Shown: one piece after another, positions 37,127-48,189 of the stretch
Position numbering within the stretch: position 1 is the first letter of the stretch
Layout of the letters: each line of letters begins with the position of its first letter
Source: Bostrychus sinensis
Taxonomy: Eukaryota > Chordata > Actinopteri > Gobiiformes > Eleotridae
Direction of reading: 5' to 3'
DNA length: 64,000 nucleotides
Assembly (NCBI GenBank): GCA_020698575.1
Contig: CM036240.1
Location: 32,254,711-32,318,710 of the forward strand
Made by a program: the position numbers and the translations under genes
Notes under the pieces: generated by a model
What the model was told of the DNA's origin: nothing
Database searches by the model: none
The model's input: the letters and a program-made list of their open reading frames with translations, nothing else

Positions 37127-37128
<2 letters not shown>
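35232..37128 (-). mobile_element. R4-clade (Rex6-like) non-LTR retrotransposon, 5'-truncated
   Basis: The minus-strand element runs from an (AT)n tract at its 5' side to a short 3' UTR (CCGCCCGCGGAGGGCGAG) and a T/A run at its 3' side. It encodes the reverse transcriptase and C-terminal restriction-like endonuclease described in the next entry. The N-terminal part and the first RT blocks are missing. A second, opposite-facing 3' piece starts across the microsatellite at 37211. Rex6 assignment is by motif and overall layout only. Confidence 0.8.
35281..37128 (-). CDS. LINE ORF, reverse transcriptase plus restriction-like endonuclease (partial)
   Basis: This is the longest real coding sequence in the window: about 615 codons without a stop, entering from the (AT)n tract. 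RT block A (IDYKKAYDS) lies at about 36976-37001. Block B (GIYQGDALSPLLF) follows, and the catalytic YMDD is at 36691-36702. The C-terminus has a CCHC knuckle (C-x2-C...H...C, about 35807-35860) and then a PD-x14-D pattern (PDIVVMD...VVVDIA, near 35550-35610), the signature of the restriction-like endonuclease of R2/R4-type LINEs. Such proteins copy their own RNA at a nicked target. Family members are normally around twice this length, so the N-terminus is gone and the copy cannot be active alone. The open frame continues 66 residues further upstream (to 37326), through YI repeats and antisense of the other copy; that part is not element protein. Confidence 0.85.

Positions 37129-37210
<82 letters not shown>
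37129..37210. repeat. (AT)41 microsatellite between two LINE copies
   Basis: 82 bp of uninterrupted AT. It forms the spacer of a large inverted repeat made by the two LINE copies. Confidence 0.97.
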
Positions 37211-37212
<2 letters not shown>

Positions 37213-37735
37213 TGGCAGGGAAAGCATACATGGAGCGTCATAACCAAGTGGCTGGTATAGTGTACAGGAACATCTGTGCAGAGTACAGTCTGGAAGTCCC
37301 GAGGTCAAGATGGGAAACACCTCCAAAGGTGATAGAGAATGACCGAGCTAAGATCCTGTGGGACTTCCAGATCCAGACAGACAAAATGGTAATGGTGAAC
37401 CAACTGGACATTGTGGTGATGGACAAACAGGAAAAAGGAACACGAGAAACTGGAGAAGTACCAAGGCCTCAAAGAAGAACTTGAGAAGGCCTGGAAAGTG
37501 AAGGCAACAGTGGTGCCCGTGGTCATCGGAGCACTCGGGGCAGTAACCCCCAAACTGGAAGAGTGGCTACAGCAGATCCCAGGAAAAACATCAGACATCT
37601 CAGTCCAGAAGAGTGCAGTCCTAGGAACAGCAAAGATACTGCGCAGAACCCTCAAGCTCCCAGGCCTCTGGTAGAGGACCCGAGCTTGGATGAATGAAAC
37701 CGCCCACGGAGGGCAAGGGGGCAATTTATTTTTAC
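37211..37735 (+). pseudogene. Second R4-clade LINE 3' fragment, damaged
   Basis: This is the 3' part of the same LINE on the plus strand, starting in the region of the CCHC knuckle and reaching the same short 3' UTR (CCGCCCACGGAGGGCAAG). Compared with the minus-strand copy it lacks 53 bp at about 37430, between two CAG triplets. This removes the second catalytic aspartate and shifts the frame. The proline of the PD motif is also changed to leucine. Otherwise the copies are very similar. It was truncated on insertion and is non-functional. Confidence 0.85.
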
Positions 37736-37964
37736 AACCTTGTATTACTTTTTAGAGTGACACCACAACATCTGTCCAGGGACTGCGGATGAAAAATAGC
37801 CTTTTGGTTAATTCTGATATGCTGGCCAACCAGACCCACCTACTTTCTTTTCTTTTTAGGAATCTTGTTCCTCAGCGTCTAATATAATCTCCTATCAAAA
37901 ATAACCAAGATGGTGCCTGCTTATACAGAGTGAATTTTATAACTTCTCGGACCTGAATTATGGC

Positions 37965-38325
37965 GCTTATATTTCCTTTGTCACCTGTTGGTTCTGCTGA
38001 AGTCTGTGTTGTTCAGTCTTCTGTGGGCTTTTTTATCAACAATAAAGTCCTGTTGACAGCCGATATAACGACCACATTCAAACAAACCAACTTTTTATGC
38101 AACTTTTTGTACAACTGGCTTCTGCTACTATTCCCATTCAGAAATAAGTGCAGAGCTGCTCATAATACAGCATATTCTTGCGTTTTATGCTAAAACCGGC
38201 ACAAATTCTTCAAAATCTTCATGTTTGTTTTGGATACAGGTCAGCGGCTGTTTCTGTCATTAGTTATTCTGTCTGTGATTGTTCTGCCCATAGAAATGAA
38301 ATTCAAACCAAGAGGTAACAGACTA
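37965..38325. repeat. Unclassified interspersed repeat, copy B
   Basis: Opposite orientation to copy A at 21178-21545, with about 340 bp of alignable sequence and several indels. Confidence 0.75.
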
Positions 38326-38414
38326 CTTTCTTTGTATGGAATAGGAAAAGAGTTAGTCTGACTGGCCAGGCTATAATTCTGGTGAATTTATGTGAATTAA
38401 TATACTCCGTCCCT

Positions 38415-38530
38415 GTGTGTTGGTAAAGATGCTCGTCAACTAACCCAAAGGTTGGTGGTTCAATTCCTGCTGTCAAGTCATGTTCACAGTATTAAACTTG
38501 TAATTGTTACAACAATTGCAATTTATATTT
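38415..38530 (+). repeat. tRNA-headed SINE fragment
   Basis: The sequence TTGGTAAAGATGCTCGTC (box A-like) is followed by AAGGTTGGTGGTTCAATTCC (box B-like), then a short AT-rich body. Confidence 0.6.
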
Positions 38531-39049
38531 AAGTGCTTTTGTAACACATTTACACATTCAGCGTGTTTATGAGCTGTTTCAGTCCTTACGTGCGGTGAAT
38601 ACTAGCTTGACCCCTTTAAAAAATGGAAATGACGACAATGGTCAGCTAGAGCTCAACAGTCGTAGTTTAGCAGTAGCATACTATAAATTGACTACAGTTT
38701 TTTACACTGCACAAAATATGGCAAGTTCTGACAGCTCCATCCAACATCAGCTTGTCCCAAACCTCTTTCATGATAGGACGTTTACCTCCAAGTTACTAAA
38801 TTAACAAATAGATGGGTAAACTGTATTTCCAGTGTAAATGATCAGCGTTAATAACATATTCATGTGTCTGCAGCTGCGAGAGGTGATTTCCGTGTTGATT
38901 TATCCCAGCCACAGTCGAACCTGGACCCCGCTGCCAACGCTCCACATTACTTCTGCAAATGATAGATCTGCCTAATGACTTGTGCCGGCTCCTCTCGGCT
39001 GGAAGGAGACTCACCGCGAAAATGAAAAAAAAAAAAAAAAAACAGCAGG

Positions 39050-39560
39050 AAATCTCCAGCTGCAGGTTGCGTTAAGTAATGGAGCCTAAAGGGAAATGGT
39101 CACTTAGCGTCCAGAGAAGCATGAAAATAATGCTAAGTTATGGCATAGCGAATCCGCCCGGTGTTTGAAGCTGTGACGTCTCAGCTGGTTATAAATGGTC
39201 GGCTAATGCAAAGGGAATTTGAAATTGCGGTTTAGTATTCAAACGATGTGGAGGGGAAATGTATTAAGCAGCAGAGGTTTTGTCCTTAGAGCTTCGCCAT
39301 TAGCTGAGCCGAATGCTAATTGGCCGGATTTCTTTTTCGGTTTTCAATCTTGAAAAGTCTGCCTGGGTGAAGAATCCACTGGTGTCAGCTCTTTCCGGGA
39401 GGTTTTCTCGGTCTGTTCATTATGATAAACACGGGTTTGGCTGTTGTTCAGTCCACGGCAAAATGGACAAATTAAGAGGGGTGCATTTGGTGCCTTTTGC
39501 AAAGCGGGAGATATGACTGGAATATCAATACTGCGGTATCAGAAATATAAATGACATCTG
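39050..39560. promoter_or_regulatory. Candidate conserved non-coding element (enhancer-like)
   Basis: This is unique, complex sequence with no repeat signature and no good coding frame. It holds several homeodomain/POU-type motifs: GGCTAATGCAAAGG near 39201, TTAGCTGAGC near 39300 and ATGCTAATTGGCC near 39313. This texture is typical of vertebrate developmental enhancers. No conservation data were available, so this is inference. Confidence 0.35.
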
Positions 39561-40279
39561 CAATTATCAGAAATTTAATTAGATTCTCTGTGGTCAAATG
39601 TGCTTTATTAGGGCTGAAATATTAGATACCGCATAATACAAAGTAATTCATGCCTCTGTAATTACTGATATATCAAATGAAAACTATTCGTGTTGTAACA
39701 AATTCTGAGCAAGAAGAAAAAAAACAGTGTTTATTAATTTTACATTTCTGCTAGTGACAGGGAGTTTTTTAATGAATTTATTCAACTTTTTCTGTGAAAA
39801 TATTACTTAGGAAAGAGATAATTAAATGCTAATATTATTCTTGGAGGTTAGTGATAATAATTTGTGATAAACACATTATAATAAGTAAAAGTAAAAAGTA
39901 AGTACACTGCAATGTGGTAAGAAAATTCCACTTACCCCTTTGGCAGATAACTTTGCTTGAAATAAATTTTTGAAAAATGGCCTGAAATAAGACAAAAAAA
40001 TAACTTGAAAAAAGTCATATGATCTAGTCTAATAGTAAATAACTCTAATCTAGGAAAAAACTTCTCAGATCACAGTTAATCTGAAGTCAATTTATTTTAA
40101 CTAATGCTAATGATTTTTTTGCAGTGTATAGCACCTTTCTCAGACAACAATCACAAAGTGCTTCACAATAAAAGCATAATAAAATACAATAGAAAACCAC
40201 TTTAATGCACAAATGTTCATCTGAAAAAGAAAGCACTACATGCCTCATTGAGAATTTACAAAGGAAGCAGATCACTCTC
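39561..40279. other. AT-rich, no gene seen
   Basis: Low-complexity AT-rich sequence leading into a LINE remnant. Confidence 0.5.
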
Positions 40280-40690
40280 TCTTCATTTAGAAAACCCTTA
40301 ATAGTAAAACTCCTTCATACCTGTGCTCTTTCCCTAATATTCAGTCTCCTCACTCCAAAAGCCTGCACCTCCTCTTTTCAGTTTTCTGCTGCAAATGATT
40401 GGAATCCGAAACAACACACCCTAAAGCTCAGCTCATTTACTGTCCATTAGAAACTATATTCCATGATTGGTGCACTTGTTTTAAGAAATTCACCTTGTAA
40501 TATATGTCACTGTAAATACTGTTTGTTATACATATGACATCCTCATTATGAATGAGCTTTTTAGGAGTTTTTCCTTACTGAAGAGGAGAGTCTAAGAGCA
40601 GGGGATGTCCTGGGACTGTTTAGTTGAGTGTAGTTATTGTTTATGTCTCATTGTGTGACTGATTGTGACTATATAAAGGTTAAATAAAGT
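40280..40690 (+). pseudogene. LINE C-terminal remnant with 3' UTR
   Basis: The plus-strand frame ends with FQFSAANDWNPKQHTLKLSS, matching the 'F-S-A-A-x-x-W-N-x-L...L' pattern at the end of L2/CR1-like LINE proteins. The 3' UTR that follows has 'gagtttttccttactgaagagg' and an AATAAAG-type end, like the tail at 15775-15945. Upstream protein sequence is lost. Confidence 0.5.
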
Positions 40691-41104
40691 ATAAACGCTT
40701 TAAAAAGTCAAAAGCCATAAATCTACTTCCTGTTTGAGCACAATTATGCCAGCACATGACATCACTGCTTGTTTTCTCCTGTCTGCAACTTGCTGAACTC
40801 GTGGTTCTGCACAGCGGTCGTCACAAAATAAAGTCAATTGCAATGTTTACCTTTGAAGAGTGACAGCAGTAAGCTGGAAAAACTTCCATGTAAAAGCTGT
40901 GTTGTGCCTTCTCAAGGAGAGAAAAAGTAACAAGCAATACACTGCAGTACATGGCAGGATAACCAAGTATTTTCTTCTGGTTGTTTGGTTTGGTACATTT
41001 TATATTTATCTCCTACTATGATGTAATGTAGATACTGTTAAATATATTTTTGTAGCCTGTGATGTCCATCCATCTGCGGTCAGAGACACAACCGCTTGTC
41101 TCAG

Positions 41105-41340
41105 TATTTTTACTAAACCAGGACTAGACCAAAACTAACACAGGTCTAAACTAGAACTAAACAAAGACTAAACTAAATCAAAAACCAACCAGTAAACGAA
41201 GCCTAAGCCAGAACTAGACTAAACCAGGTCTAAGCCTGTTGCGCCAGGTCTAATCCAGGACTAAACCAGGTCTAAACCAGTTCTAAACCATGTCTAAACC
41301 AGGTCTAAACCTGTTACACCAGGACTAAGCTTGTCTAAAG
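41105..41340. repeat. About 11-bp minisatellite (AAACCAGGTCT family)
   Basis: About 20 degenerate units around CTAAACCAGGT / CTAAACCAGAA. Confidence 0.8.
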
Positions 41341-43111
41341 AGCTGAAACAACTTTTTGGATTAAATGCGGATGTGAAAGGATTTTGTAGCATTTTTTAAA
41401 CCCCGAGTTCCCAACATCTGAATTTGGACATAAACATGTAGCTATAAAAACACCTATACTCTGTGTTATTGCTTTAGGTCAACCCAAATTACTTGATAAA
41501 GGCTGGTTAAATGCATAATCTGTGTTTGCATCACACTGCTTTTTTTCCTCGTAGCCATGACATTTACAATCGGGTGATGCCATTCTAAGTACAAACAAAT
41601 TGGACAAGTTACCTCTTGCATATCTCATCTCCGCATAACAATGGCGACGCACGACTCCCGTCTTATCCACTCATCTTTAACTGTCATGGACTTTGACGGG
41701 GGAAGTCAAAGTCAGACAGTAGTGAAGTTGGAAGGTAACTGAGCCCAGGCTTTGCATTTGCCATGGTAACGATATATGAGGTATGTACAATGCTACAGCA
41801 ACTTTTTTTACCGTGCTTTTCTATTCATACATTTTCTCCAGACTATTTCAGTAGATTTACCCTTATCTACCTCTACCTGTGACTCAAACATGCAAATACA
41901 GTTGGAGGGATGTCTGCAGGTGTCACAGTCAGTTTCATATGATTGGAGAAAGTCTGGATGGTTTTACCAAGTGTCAGGTGTAGGCACAGTGGGGGATTAC
42001 GCCTAATTAGTGTGGCCCTTCACCAATTAGAAGTTCGCAGAAGAATGAGCTCACTCCTCCGCTCTGACCATGTTTGATGCGCTGAAATAGTCACTTCATG
42101 TATTCAAATGTATAATAAATAAGCAGAGAAAGGTAAAGTAGAGACATACCATCTGCTGGTGGTGTCTTTGGTACACTCATATAGAAGCCTCTTGACGTCA
42201 TTCACATGTTAGAGCTCTTCCAATATTATTCAGGGAGATTACACAGTTTCTGAGAGATTACACAGTTTCTGAAAGATAGTGTAGGTGTGAAAATGTGCTT
42301 TCAAGTTCAAAAGTTAAAAGAAGCTTTTTGACGCTTTAGAGGCTATCTCCATGATTATTCAGAGGTTGACATTACCAAGTCAGGTTTAATTAAAAGTCTT
42401 TTTAACCAAGGCTGTAAGGTTTAACCAAATGAATGCAGCAATTAAACCTGAGTGAAGTGCTGCAGATTCAGTTTCAAGCCGTGCATGTTAACTCTGACAA
42501 AGATGGCCGCCCAGTGGTACTGTGCAAAATGTATTCAAATGTTTTAAAAGATGTGTAGTTTTCTTTGGAATGTTAGCAAGAAACACAAAAACAGACATTG
42601 ACCTTTTTGAAGACATTTTCTAGAAAGTTCAGTCATTTTTATGATTATTTTGTGGATTCAGATTCATTTACTTATTCATTTAGTAATAGTATTACAAGAC
42701 TGGGCCAGAAATGTCTGACTACAGTAAAGGAACAAATTCTTCCTTTAAGTGGATTCTTTCTTCGTGGATAACATATTTACACCTGGAGTAGAAGATCCCT
42801 CGTCTGGCCCCTATAATTATACAAATGGTCTAATACTAATGTCATCAAGCAGTGCATTAACTGTGGCATTCTCAGTAGTTGTAGTTTTATGTTTTTCTGC
42901 TTTCAGCTTGGCAAAAACATAAAGTCTAAAAGCAGACATCTTTGTTTGAGCATAAACCTGCACCAAACAGAAATGCACTTAAGCATAATCCAGTGAATTC
43001 TCCAGATTGGCAGATCAACAGTAGTTCAGATCGTGACACAATCTAATATTGGTTTATCACACACCCATAATTTACACACTTAACCACTGCAACATAATAA
43101 TGTCTTTTTAT
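41341..43111. other. No gene or clear repeat seen
   Basis: Mostly unique sequence. Short open frames 41479-41670 (minus) and 41776-42006 (plus) have no motif. A tandem 21-bp duplication 'acagtttctgagagattac' lies near 42243-42275. Confidence 0.45.
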
Positions 43112-43235
43112 TTTTTATTTAACCTTTATTTAACCAGAAGAGACCTGTTGAAATCAAGATCTCTTTTCCCAGGATGCCCAAACCAAGAGGTCTGCAGCAT
43201 GTCATTTTTAAATAACTAGTACAAGTAACATAATT
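43112..43235 (+). repeat. TTTATTTAACC-type interspersed repeat, left part
   Basis: The string TTTAACCTTTATTTAACCAG and 'gaaatcaagatctctttt' identify a common vertebrate/fish repeat. Its right part appears to continue at about 43800-44060, after an inserted element. Another copy lies at 60238-60430. Confidence 0.6.
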
Positions 43236-43795
43236 CAGGGTTCATACACTTTTTTTTTACCAAGAATTTTCCATTACTTTTCCAAAACTTTTGACTAAAT
43301 TTCCTGAAAAAGACCTGAAAAATGACTTACATGCCTAAATATTTAAAATGTCCAAAGTGATACATTAGAAACATACTTTTGCTGCAATTTAATTTGGAAA
43401 TTAGTCAGTTGAAAAAAAAAAAGAAAAGCTATATTAGATATGAACTAATCATCTATGCTGTTTTAAAGCATTACCAAAACCAAAAGAGCCAGAGGCCAGC
43501 AAAAAAATTATTTAGTTCAAATATTTTGCAAAAAAAATATATTTTGGTCACTTTTTTCCTGCCGTGAGAAGAAGAAGAAGAGGCCAAGGCGACAGCGTTT
43601 ACAGTGATCACTTATATTTAATGTTTTCTAGCTGGTGCAGGTTAACTAGTACTGGCCAAATGTTACTCCGACTGTTTAAATTTCCAAAACTTTTCCAAAA
43701 CTTTTCACCAAAATATAAAATTCCCATTTTTTTTAGTGCCTGAAAATTCATTTTAAATTTCCATGACTTTTACAGGTTTTCCATTTACAAGAAAT
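43236..43795. mobile_element. hAT-like MITE inserted in the TTTATTTAACC repeat
   Basis: The left terminus is CAGGGTTCATACACTTTTTT. Repeated 'cttttccaaaactttt' motifs and a right part 'ccatgacttttacaggttttcc' are typical of a fish MITE with CAGGGTTC ends. The last bases of the right end are missing, so no TSD is seen. Confidence 0.5.
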
Positions 43796-44195
43796 AGGTT
43801 AGTACAACAACAACTAAAATGCATTAATAAAAGTGTATTCTATTTTTTTTCTAAAATACATCAAGGACACAATAACCATTCAAAAGCACAGACAGTTTCC
43901 AATAGACTCACGCTCTCTATCTTTTAAGAAAGGACAAAATTTTCCAACTGGAATGACAGCTTGAGTTCAGAATGGAGCGTATTCCACATTGAAGGGGTCA
44001 CAAAGCTGGGTGAAGAACATCACAGGAACATAAGGCATAATGGCTTTTTGTTCTCTGGAGAAACTTGCACAAGTATGAAGAAACCAAAGTAAACCTTTGT
44101 AAACCAGCGTGAGCCAGGGCCTTGATCTGCGAACCATATTACACCTGTATGGAAATCCAAGTTAACAGCTGATACACGTTCCTGCTGGAGGGAGT

Positions 44196-44545
44196 GCGGA
44201 TCATTCCAGGGTGATCATGCTCACATATTTTGGGCATGCCTGGATATTGTTAAGTTTTGGGAAAATGTGATAAAATGAATGTTCTCTGTGCTGGTTTGTC
44301 TTTCTTTACCGTGTTTCTTGGTATCCAAAGTAATGTGTTCCTCTTTAGGATACTTATCACTGCACCAAAGAAAGCCATTACTACATGTTGGCTCAAAAGT
44401 GCTCCACCCTCAGTGTCCCTTTTGATGAGAACTGTCGATCATATCCGCTTAATGGAGATGATGATGTATGCAATCCACCTATAACAGCATAAAATGAAAA
44501 AAATTTGGAGAAAATGGGACATTTTTTCTCAATCTGCAGACAGTG
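44196..44545 (+). pseudogene. L1-like LINE ORF2 C-terminal remnant
   Basis: A first frame gives HAHIFWACLDIVKFWENV, the 'H-x-F-W-x-C-x5-F-W' motif near the end of L1/Tx1-group ORF2 proteins. After a stop or shift, a second segment (about 44370-44500) reads KKAITTCWLKSAPPSVSLL and then MEMMMYAIHL. These correspond to the usual 'A-I-T-R-x-W-L-x-x-x-P-P-T' and 'M-E-x-x-T-Y-x-x-R' motifs. At least one frame break and several stops make this a fossil. Confidence 0.65.
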
Positions 44546-44859
44546 AAAAATATACAATGTGTGATCTGTGCATGTACCTGTGACCTTCCACCTTTTGTTT
44601 GTACTTTATTATTTTCCTGTATATACAAAAATCAACAAAAATAAAGTAAAAAACAAACAAACAAACAAACAATAAAAAAAGATGGCCAACCTTGGTTTGT
44701 TCCAATAAAAGTCGCATGTTCCTACTGGAGTAAAAAAACAAAACAGATATTTTCAAAATAGACCAAAATATGATGATCATTTAACAAGATTTTTAACAGT
44801 AGAGATAAACAAAGAGAATGTTCCCTTCCTTAAAAAACAAAAGAAAAGAATTTAATTTT

Positions 44860-45200
44860 GGCTCGCCGGACCTGTGGCCATTTTAGAGGCCTCAGGAGGA
44901 GAAAACTGTGAAGCCCAGCGTGACATTTGTGTAATCCAACATGTGGCAGAGGAGCTTTAGCCCAAGTGAAGCACGGTTTACAGAAGACACGGGGGCTGTA
45001 AGCGGTTTGTGCCGAGGTTTACAGCCGACACACAAATAAAAGGACGCCGAGTTTACCGAGAGGATGATAAAAACCGTGAGAGCCGAAGTGACAAATGTGC
45101 CGCTTTCAACGTCTGTGAGCTGCTCTGGGAGACATGACAGAGGCAGAATAGATTTCATTCTTGCAAGGAAAGCAGCTCAGCCCGTTATTTGGAAGATAAA
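44860..45200. promoter_or_regulatory. Candidate conserved non-coding element
   Basis: Complex, non-repetitive, GC-richer sequence with no splice-bounded frame. The 88-codon minus-strand frame 44892-45158 has no recognised domain. Regulatory role is inferred only from texture. Confidence 0.25.
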
Positions 45201-45623
45201 CTGAATTTCTATAAAGTTTGAGTCAGTAAGTATTAAATCTGCTTACAGTTTAAGATGTAGGGAGACGAAGCACATGGGCGAGTGGGGAGTCTGTTTGAAG
45301 TTGTGGCTGGACCAGTGGAGTAGTAGTAAAGTATCTTAGAGGCCAAACCAATGTTAATCAGGCAAATGATATGGATTTAATAGAGAGGACAGTTTAAACT
45401 TCTGACTCCAACAAAGTGATTTGAAAAGTAAGTTAGCTTTTGAACTACTTTTCGTCAGTTCATTTTGAGTACATATGGTACAGTTTGGTATGGGTAGACT
45501 TCAACTGTTTTATGTGTTAGGCACTACAAAATTCCTCTCTGTCTTAATCACAGTTTATGAGAAAACAGAATTATTGCCTTACTCCAGGATATAACAGGAG
45601 TTTTAAACTGTATGTAAACCTAG

Positions 45624-45875
45624 CAGTGGTGGAAGAAGGTCTCAGTTTCTTTCTTTAAGTAAAAGTACAAATTAAAAATAAATAAATAAAAATTCTACTT
45701 AAGTAAAAGTATAAAAGTACAAACGGTCATATATACTTATGAGTATAAAAGTAAAATTATTTTGCACAAACTCACTAATACTAAATACTAATACTAAAAA
45801 GTAAAGTACAGATACATGAATAATGTACTTAAGTAAAGTGCCTAAGTACTTTTATTTTGTTACATTCCACCACTG
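45624..45875. mobile_element. hAT MITE, AAGTAAAAGTA family, 252 bp
   Basis: The left end CAGTGGTGGAAGAAGG and the right end ACATTCCACCACTG are inverted repeats. The flanks AAACCTAG and GAACCTGG match at 6 of 8 positions. AAGTAAAAGTA motifs fill the interior. Confidence 0.75.
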
Positions 45876-46114
45876 GAACCTGGGACTCTGATTGAGAGAG
45901 TAGTCATTTGAATTTCTCTTGATTGGAGTGGAGCAACTGGATAATGCAGTTTTATTGTCAGAGTACTGCTGCATGTATACAGTGTACTCTGATTAAGCTT
46001 CGAGAGGCATTCACCTGCACTCAGTATTAAACATACTCATGCATTTTTAGACCAGCGAAGACACATATTAAGGGTCTCTCTGCTTCTTGTGTTTTTTGTT
46101 TTGTTTTGTTTGCT

Positions 46115-46170
46115 TGTTTGTTTGTGTGTGTGTGTGTGTGTGTGTATGTGTGTCTGTGTGTCTGTGTGTT
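46115..46170. repeat. (GT)n-rich microsatellite
   Basis: TTTG units pass into GT dinucleotides with few interruptions. Confidence 0.9.
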
Positions 46171-46188
46171 TTAGTCCACCATGTTTAA

Positions 46189-46555
46189 AGGCCTCCATAC
46201 ACCAAGGCGATGATCGCCCATTTGAAGCCGTCTTTACGGTTCTTCCACGTCTCTCATTTCCGTCCTTTTGATATGTATCCGCCATCTGCCCCCATCGCTC
46301 CAGGACGGAGGCCGTCTGACTAGTTTTCTGCCGATTAGCCTTGTTGAATCGGCGTCTTTGGTCTTTGGCACGAAGCGCTCTGAGAGGCCTAGCACTACAG
46401 CTGCCTTTAGGTCGATTGTCACTTCGGTGTATGAAGAGGGAAAAAGGTCATGCGACGTGAGGAAACGGGAGGGAACGAGAGGAGACGGGAAGAGACGAGC
46501 TGTCGCTCCGTCTTTTCGGTGGCAGTCTGGGAGTCGCCTTGGTGTATCGAGGCCT
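46189..46555. mobile_element. Harbinger-like MITE, 367 bp, TAA target duplication
   Basis: The ends AGGCCTCCATACACCAAGGC and the complement of AGGCCTCGATACACCAAGGC differ by one base. TAA lies outside both ends (46186-46188, 46556-46558). The interior is CG-rich. The open frames 46234-46422 (minus) and 46268-46558 (plus) are not genes. Confidence 0.8.
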
Positions 46556-46629
46556 TAAAAGTGAAAGTTTGACTAGAGTAGCTTAGTTACCTTTATGGAT
46601 AAAGGGTTAGTCAAGTAAAAGTCTTAACA

Positions 46630-47020
46630 CCCATTACCTCCGCCAAGGCAGGCGTTATGTTTCAGCGGTGTTGGTTTGTCTCTCTGTCTGTTTATTAACA
46701 ACACAACTCAAAAAGTTATGAATGCATTTGGATAAAAAATTCAGCAAATGTCACAAATGGAATAAGGAACCAGCGATTATATTTTGGGCATGATCCAGAT
46801 CACCATCTGGATCCAGAAATGTTTTAAAGGATTCTTTAAAACTATTGGGAGATAGGGCTAATTTCATTATTACAGCTTCTAACTCAACAAATAATGCCCA
46901 GAATCATTGCCAAATTATTACAAGATGACATCATGGTAGGTAATCTGATATAGTTTTACCCAGATCATGTTGATATTCTGGTTCTGGTGATCCAGAAGGT
47001 TCTAAACATAGGCGGTACAT
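46630..47020 (+). repeat. 'ACCTCCGCCAAGG' interspersed repeat
   Basis: The start CATTACCTCCGCCAAGGCAG, the block 'aactcaaaaagttatgaatg' and repeated 'gatccagatcaccatctgga' phrases are the hallmark of a widely dispersed repeat. Its mobility class is unclear to me. Confidence 0.65.
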
Positions 47021-47245
47021 ATGAAATTATATATTGCAGAGCAACAAATATAGCTACACACTTGCAACTAACGCCAAATGAAAAGTGAGGTTTCTCTCTT
47101 TCAGTTGTATGTTCACAGATTTCATGTATCTTTCATACTCATTGAGCTAGATCCAGGCCTTCAGAGGTTTGTTTCAGGTGAATGACCATATGACTTGGAC
47201 TCCAAGTGCTTCTAGTATTTATTGATAAAGCCATGTGGACTACAT

Positions 47246-47825
47246 CAGGGGTTTCCAACCCTTTTTTTTTCCCCCTTGAGAACTACTTTTACAAAATAAA
47301 AATTGGAGAGATCTTTTCATGTTTTGTAATATTATATAAGTCATTTATCTTTTTCTGCTTCTAGGAACTGGAGCCCATCCCAGTAATGAGCCTTAGGTAG
47401 GGTACAACCTGGAAAGTGGCCATTTAGTCACAGGGCTGACACTTTCAAACCAAGGAAAATTAATTTTGTTTTTCCTCAACATTTACCTGAACATTTACAA
47501 AGTGTCCACAACTCACATTTTCCGTTAAAACTATAAAAATTTAGGTTCACCCCACATGCATTTTGCATGTATGAGGCAACTAACACTGCCAATCTCAAAT
47601 CATCACTGACTCATCAAACTTCACTGCAGCGCAACTGTTTGATTGAAAACTAATCATTTTTGTGTGCACAAAGGGGGCGAGCACCTATGAATGAGTGTGG
47701 ATACATACACAAGTTGGTTTATCAGGTGATAAATCAAGTTTGACTAATCAAGCTTATGTAGGATTCATAAAGCCTTTGGGGAGTTACTTGGAAAGTGGTT
47801 GAGAGCTACTGGTTAGAGACCCCTG
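47246..47825. mobile_element. hAT element, 580 bp
   Basis: The left end CAGGGGTTTCCAACC and the right end GGTTAGAGACCCCTG are inverted repeats. The flanks GACTACAT and GTGTACAT match at 6 of 8 positions. A minus-oriented SINE fragment lies inside at 47345-47412 (CCCATCCCAGTAATG...GGGTACAACC). Non-coding. Confidence 0.7.
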
Positions 47826-48189
47826 GTGTACATTAACCGCATTTATTAGCATTTTGCGCTACAAAGATTTACTGCTGCTGGCAAATCCCCAGACCACTTG
47901 AACGCCTCATAGCACTGTGAGTGCTGTGCATGTAGAGAAAGACAAGAGTGGTTTGACCAGCTCAAGAGCAATTGGAGTAAAAACAGGGAATGAGCATAGT
48001 CAGAGTACGCTCTGCATGTAAACATAGTGACTGTTAAACTGAGTAACACCAGTGACTATGTTGCTACAGGCTAAAAGGTTGTTGTTGCAATGCTCTCAGC
48101 AAAACGTCTTGATAATGGTGACCAATTATGCCAACTTGACCTTTCTGAATGTTCTGCCATGTTATAATGTTGTTTCGCTCTGTATTGAT

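Noticed and set aside
35305..37326. Taking the LINE frame's ATG at 37326 as the true start
   Set aside because: The first 66 codons are antisense to the other LINE copy plus the AT repeat, so the element's own protein sequence starts only after the microsatellite.
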